A stretch of DNA of 64,000 bases. Source: Pachypanchax playfairii. Lineage: Eukaryota; Chordata; Actinopteri; Cyprinodontiformes; Aplocheilidae. The stretch covers positions 145,005-209,004 of the forward strand of contig SSNP01000351.1 in the NCBI GenBank assembly GCA_006937955.1, in the 5' to 3' direction. Position 1 is the first letter of the stretch, and the number at the start of each line of letters is the position of its first letter. The notes under the pieces were generated by a model. It worked only from the letters and a program-made list of their open reading frames with translations. It was not told where the DNA came from and did not search any database. This document shows, piece after piece, positions 62,921 to 64,000 of this stretch. Both the position numbers and the translations under genes were made by a program.

Positions 62921-63560
62921 CTGTACTTTCCTCCCGAGTCAAATGAAGCCTTTGTGAATTCATTTAAACAAGAGCAGCAGGAAATTGACCTCTTTGGGGG
63001 AGAGACTTTAAATGAATGAAACCAGTTTCAATCAAGTGTGTGAAAATAAAAAAAAAAAGAAAAGGTTTGGGGAGCTGCAGCACCAAACAGTTTTGTTACT
63101 TTCTGGAATTATTCAGAGACAAACCTGCTCCCTGGATTTTAATACTAGCAGATCTTTCCTCGTCCTTTGGGAGCAGCAGAAGTAAAAAGATTTAATCCTT
63201 TTCCCCACAGAAAAAGCCTCCAGGAGAGAAGCAGTGGATCAAATTATTCTCATAAGATGGAATGACCTTAGTTACACTTTATTCAAGCCTTCTTACCTCC
63301 ACAATTTAACTGCTGTTCTTTTCTCCACCGACAACTTCTCGCCATGCATGAATCACAGGTTAAAAGCATTCCTTTCACCGCCACGCACCCCGCCGACGGG
63401 AATATAATTATGTTTTACAAGTCGACTCTTATCTGTAGCCTCCTTCATTTCCCCGTGTATTTTGAGGGCTTTTCACAAGTACTTTACAGTGTGTCAGGTT
63501 GCTGCTTCTCCATGTAAAAGCACTATTGTACCACTAAAAAATGATCTTCTCCCCCAAAAA
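62921..63560. promoter_or_regulatory. Candidate conserved noncoding element
   Basis: Balanced sequence with TAATTA at 63406-63411 and a CpG-bearing patch at 63380-63400. Interrupted by an A-run at about 63048-63058. Confidence 0.38.
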
Positions 63561-64000
63561 ACATGCAGTAAATAACCTTTATGGTGCAATTTCATCACAC
63601 ACTGTGAGAAAACTGGGACATAATAGAAGTTAAGTGGTTTTCTCACCTACTTTACAAAAGCTCCTATGTTACAATTCACAAATAATTCAGAGCTTCACCA
63701 GAGTTTTAGATGTTTTAAGGAACTGCTGAACATTCAGTAGAGAGAGAACATCTCCATGTTTTAAAGTCCACTAACACGACAAACCAGAAAGTTTAGTTAA
63801 GAGCGTCGATGCCGCGTCACTTTTTGGTCATTAATTATGGTTCTTGACTCGCGACGCGTCCAACAGAGAAAAAGATTCTTCAAAACTTGATCGATCCGAG
63901 TCTCGACTGAGAACCACGAGCTGCGACTTTCGGCAGCCGTGTGACATCAAAGAAACATTCGAACATACACAACATGAGGAAAACATCTTCAAAGTTGGAA
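63561..64000. other. Window edge with a CpG-dense patch
   Basis: 63561-63790 is AT-rich. From about 63801 to 63945 roughly 15 CpGs occur in 145 bases, unlike most of the window, along with TAATTA at 63832-63837. It could be the rim of a regulatory element or CpG island continuing past the window. Confidence 0.4.

Noticed and set aside
1..64000. Known microRNAs, tRNAs, rRNA, CRISPR arrays, bacterial operons
   Set aside because: None of the conserved microRNA seeds or RNA-gene structures I looked for by eye was visible, and no repeat-spacer pattern exists. A covariance-model scan would be decisive.

Overview
The window looks like vertebrate nuclear DNA, most likely from a ray-finned (teleost) fish. 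It is AT-rich and has no operon-like coding. It carries an (AC)n microsatellite, several short non-autonomous DNA transposons with TTAA or other target duplications, and one solo LTR, a mix typical of fish genomes. I see no complete protein-coding gene, tRNA, rRNA, CRISPR array or bacterial feature. Almost all reading frames of 60-170 codons lack exon signals and lie in simple, repetitive or noncoding sequence. The species and the flanking genes cannot be named from this window alone.

Layout. 1-6.2 kb is noncoding, with a regulatory-looking block at 1.9-2.3 kb, an (AC)n tract and a 44-base G run. The best coding candidate is a minus-strand terminal exon at 6239-6473: splice acceptor, 77 codons, stop. 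A weaker minus-strand exon candidate lies at 17273-17459. A TATA box followed by a splice-donor-like site lies at 9415-9556. From about 8.4 kb to the end, compositionally balanced blocks alternate with AT-rich spacer. These blocks are rich in homeodomain (TAATTA), octamer and E-box words and have the texture of conserved noncoding enhancers. The densest lie at 20.1-20.5, 22.4-23.4, 24.9-26.3, 27.0-27.6, 28.4-29.0, 36.8-38.2, 42.5-45.6, 48.1-48.9, 50.3-50.9 and 59.0-59.9 kb.

Mobile DNA. Three same-orientation copies of one TTAA-flanked element (14.6, 31.9 and 39.5 kb) and a related TTAA-flanked element (61.9 kb) are delimited to the base. Others are a ~580 bp element with a 9-10 bp target duplication (21.1 kb), a ~720 bp hAT-like element with ~33 bp inverted repeats (35.8 kb), a 190 bp hairpin-bearing element (56.5 kb), and an 855 bp solo LTR with a 5 bp target duplication (60.7 kb).

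Interpretation (inference). The simplest reading is a gene-poor regulatory landscape, or a very large intron, near a developmental gene. It would be packed with distal enhancers and sprinkled with dead transposons. Conservation was not computed: every enhancer call rests on sequence texture and motifs and needs cross-species alignment.
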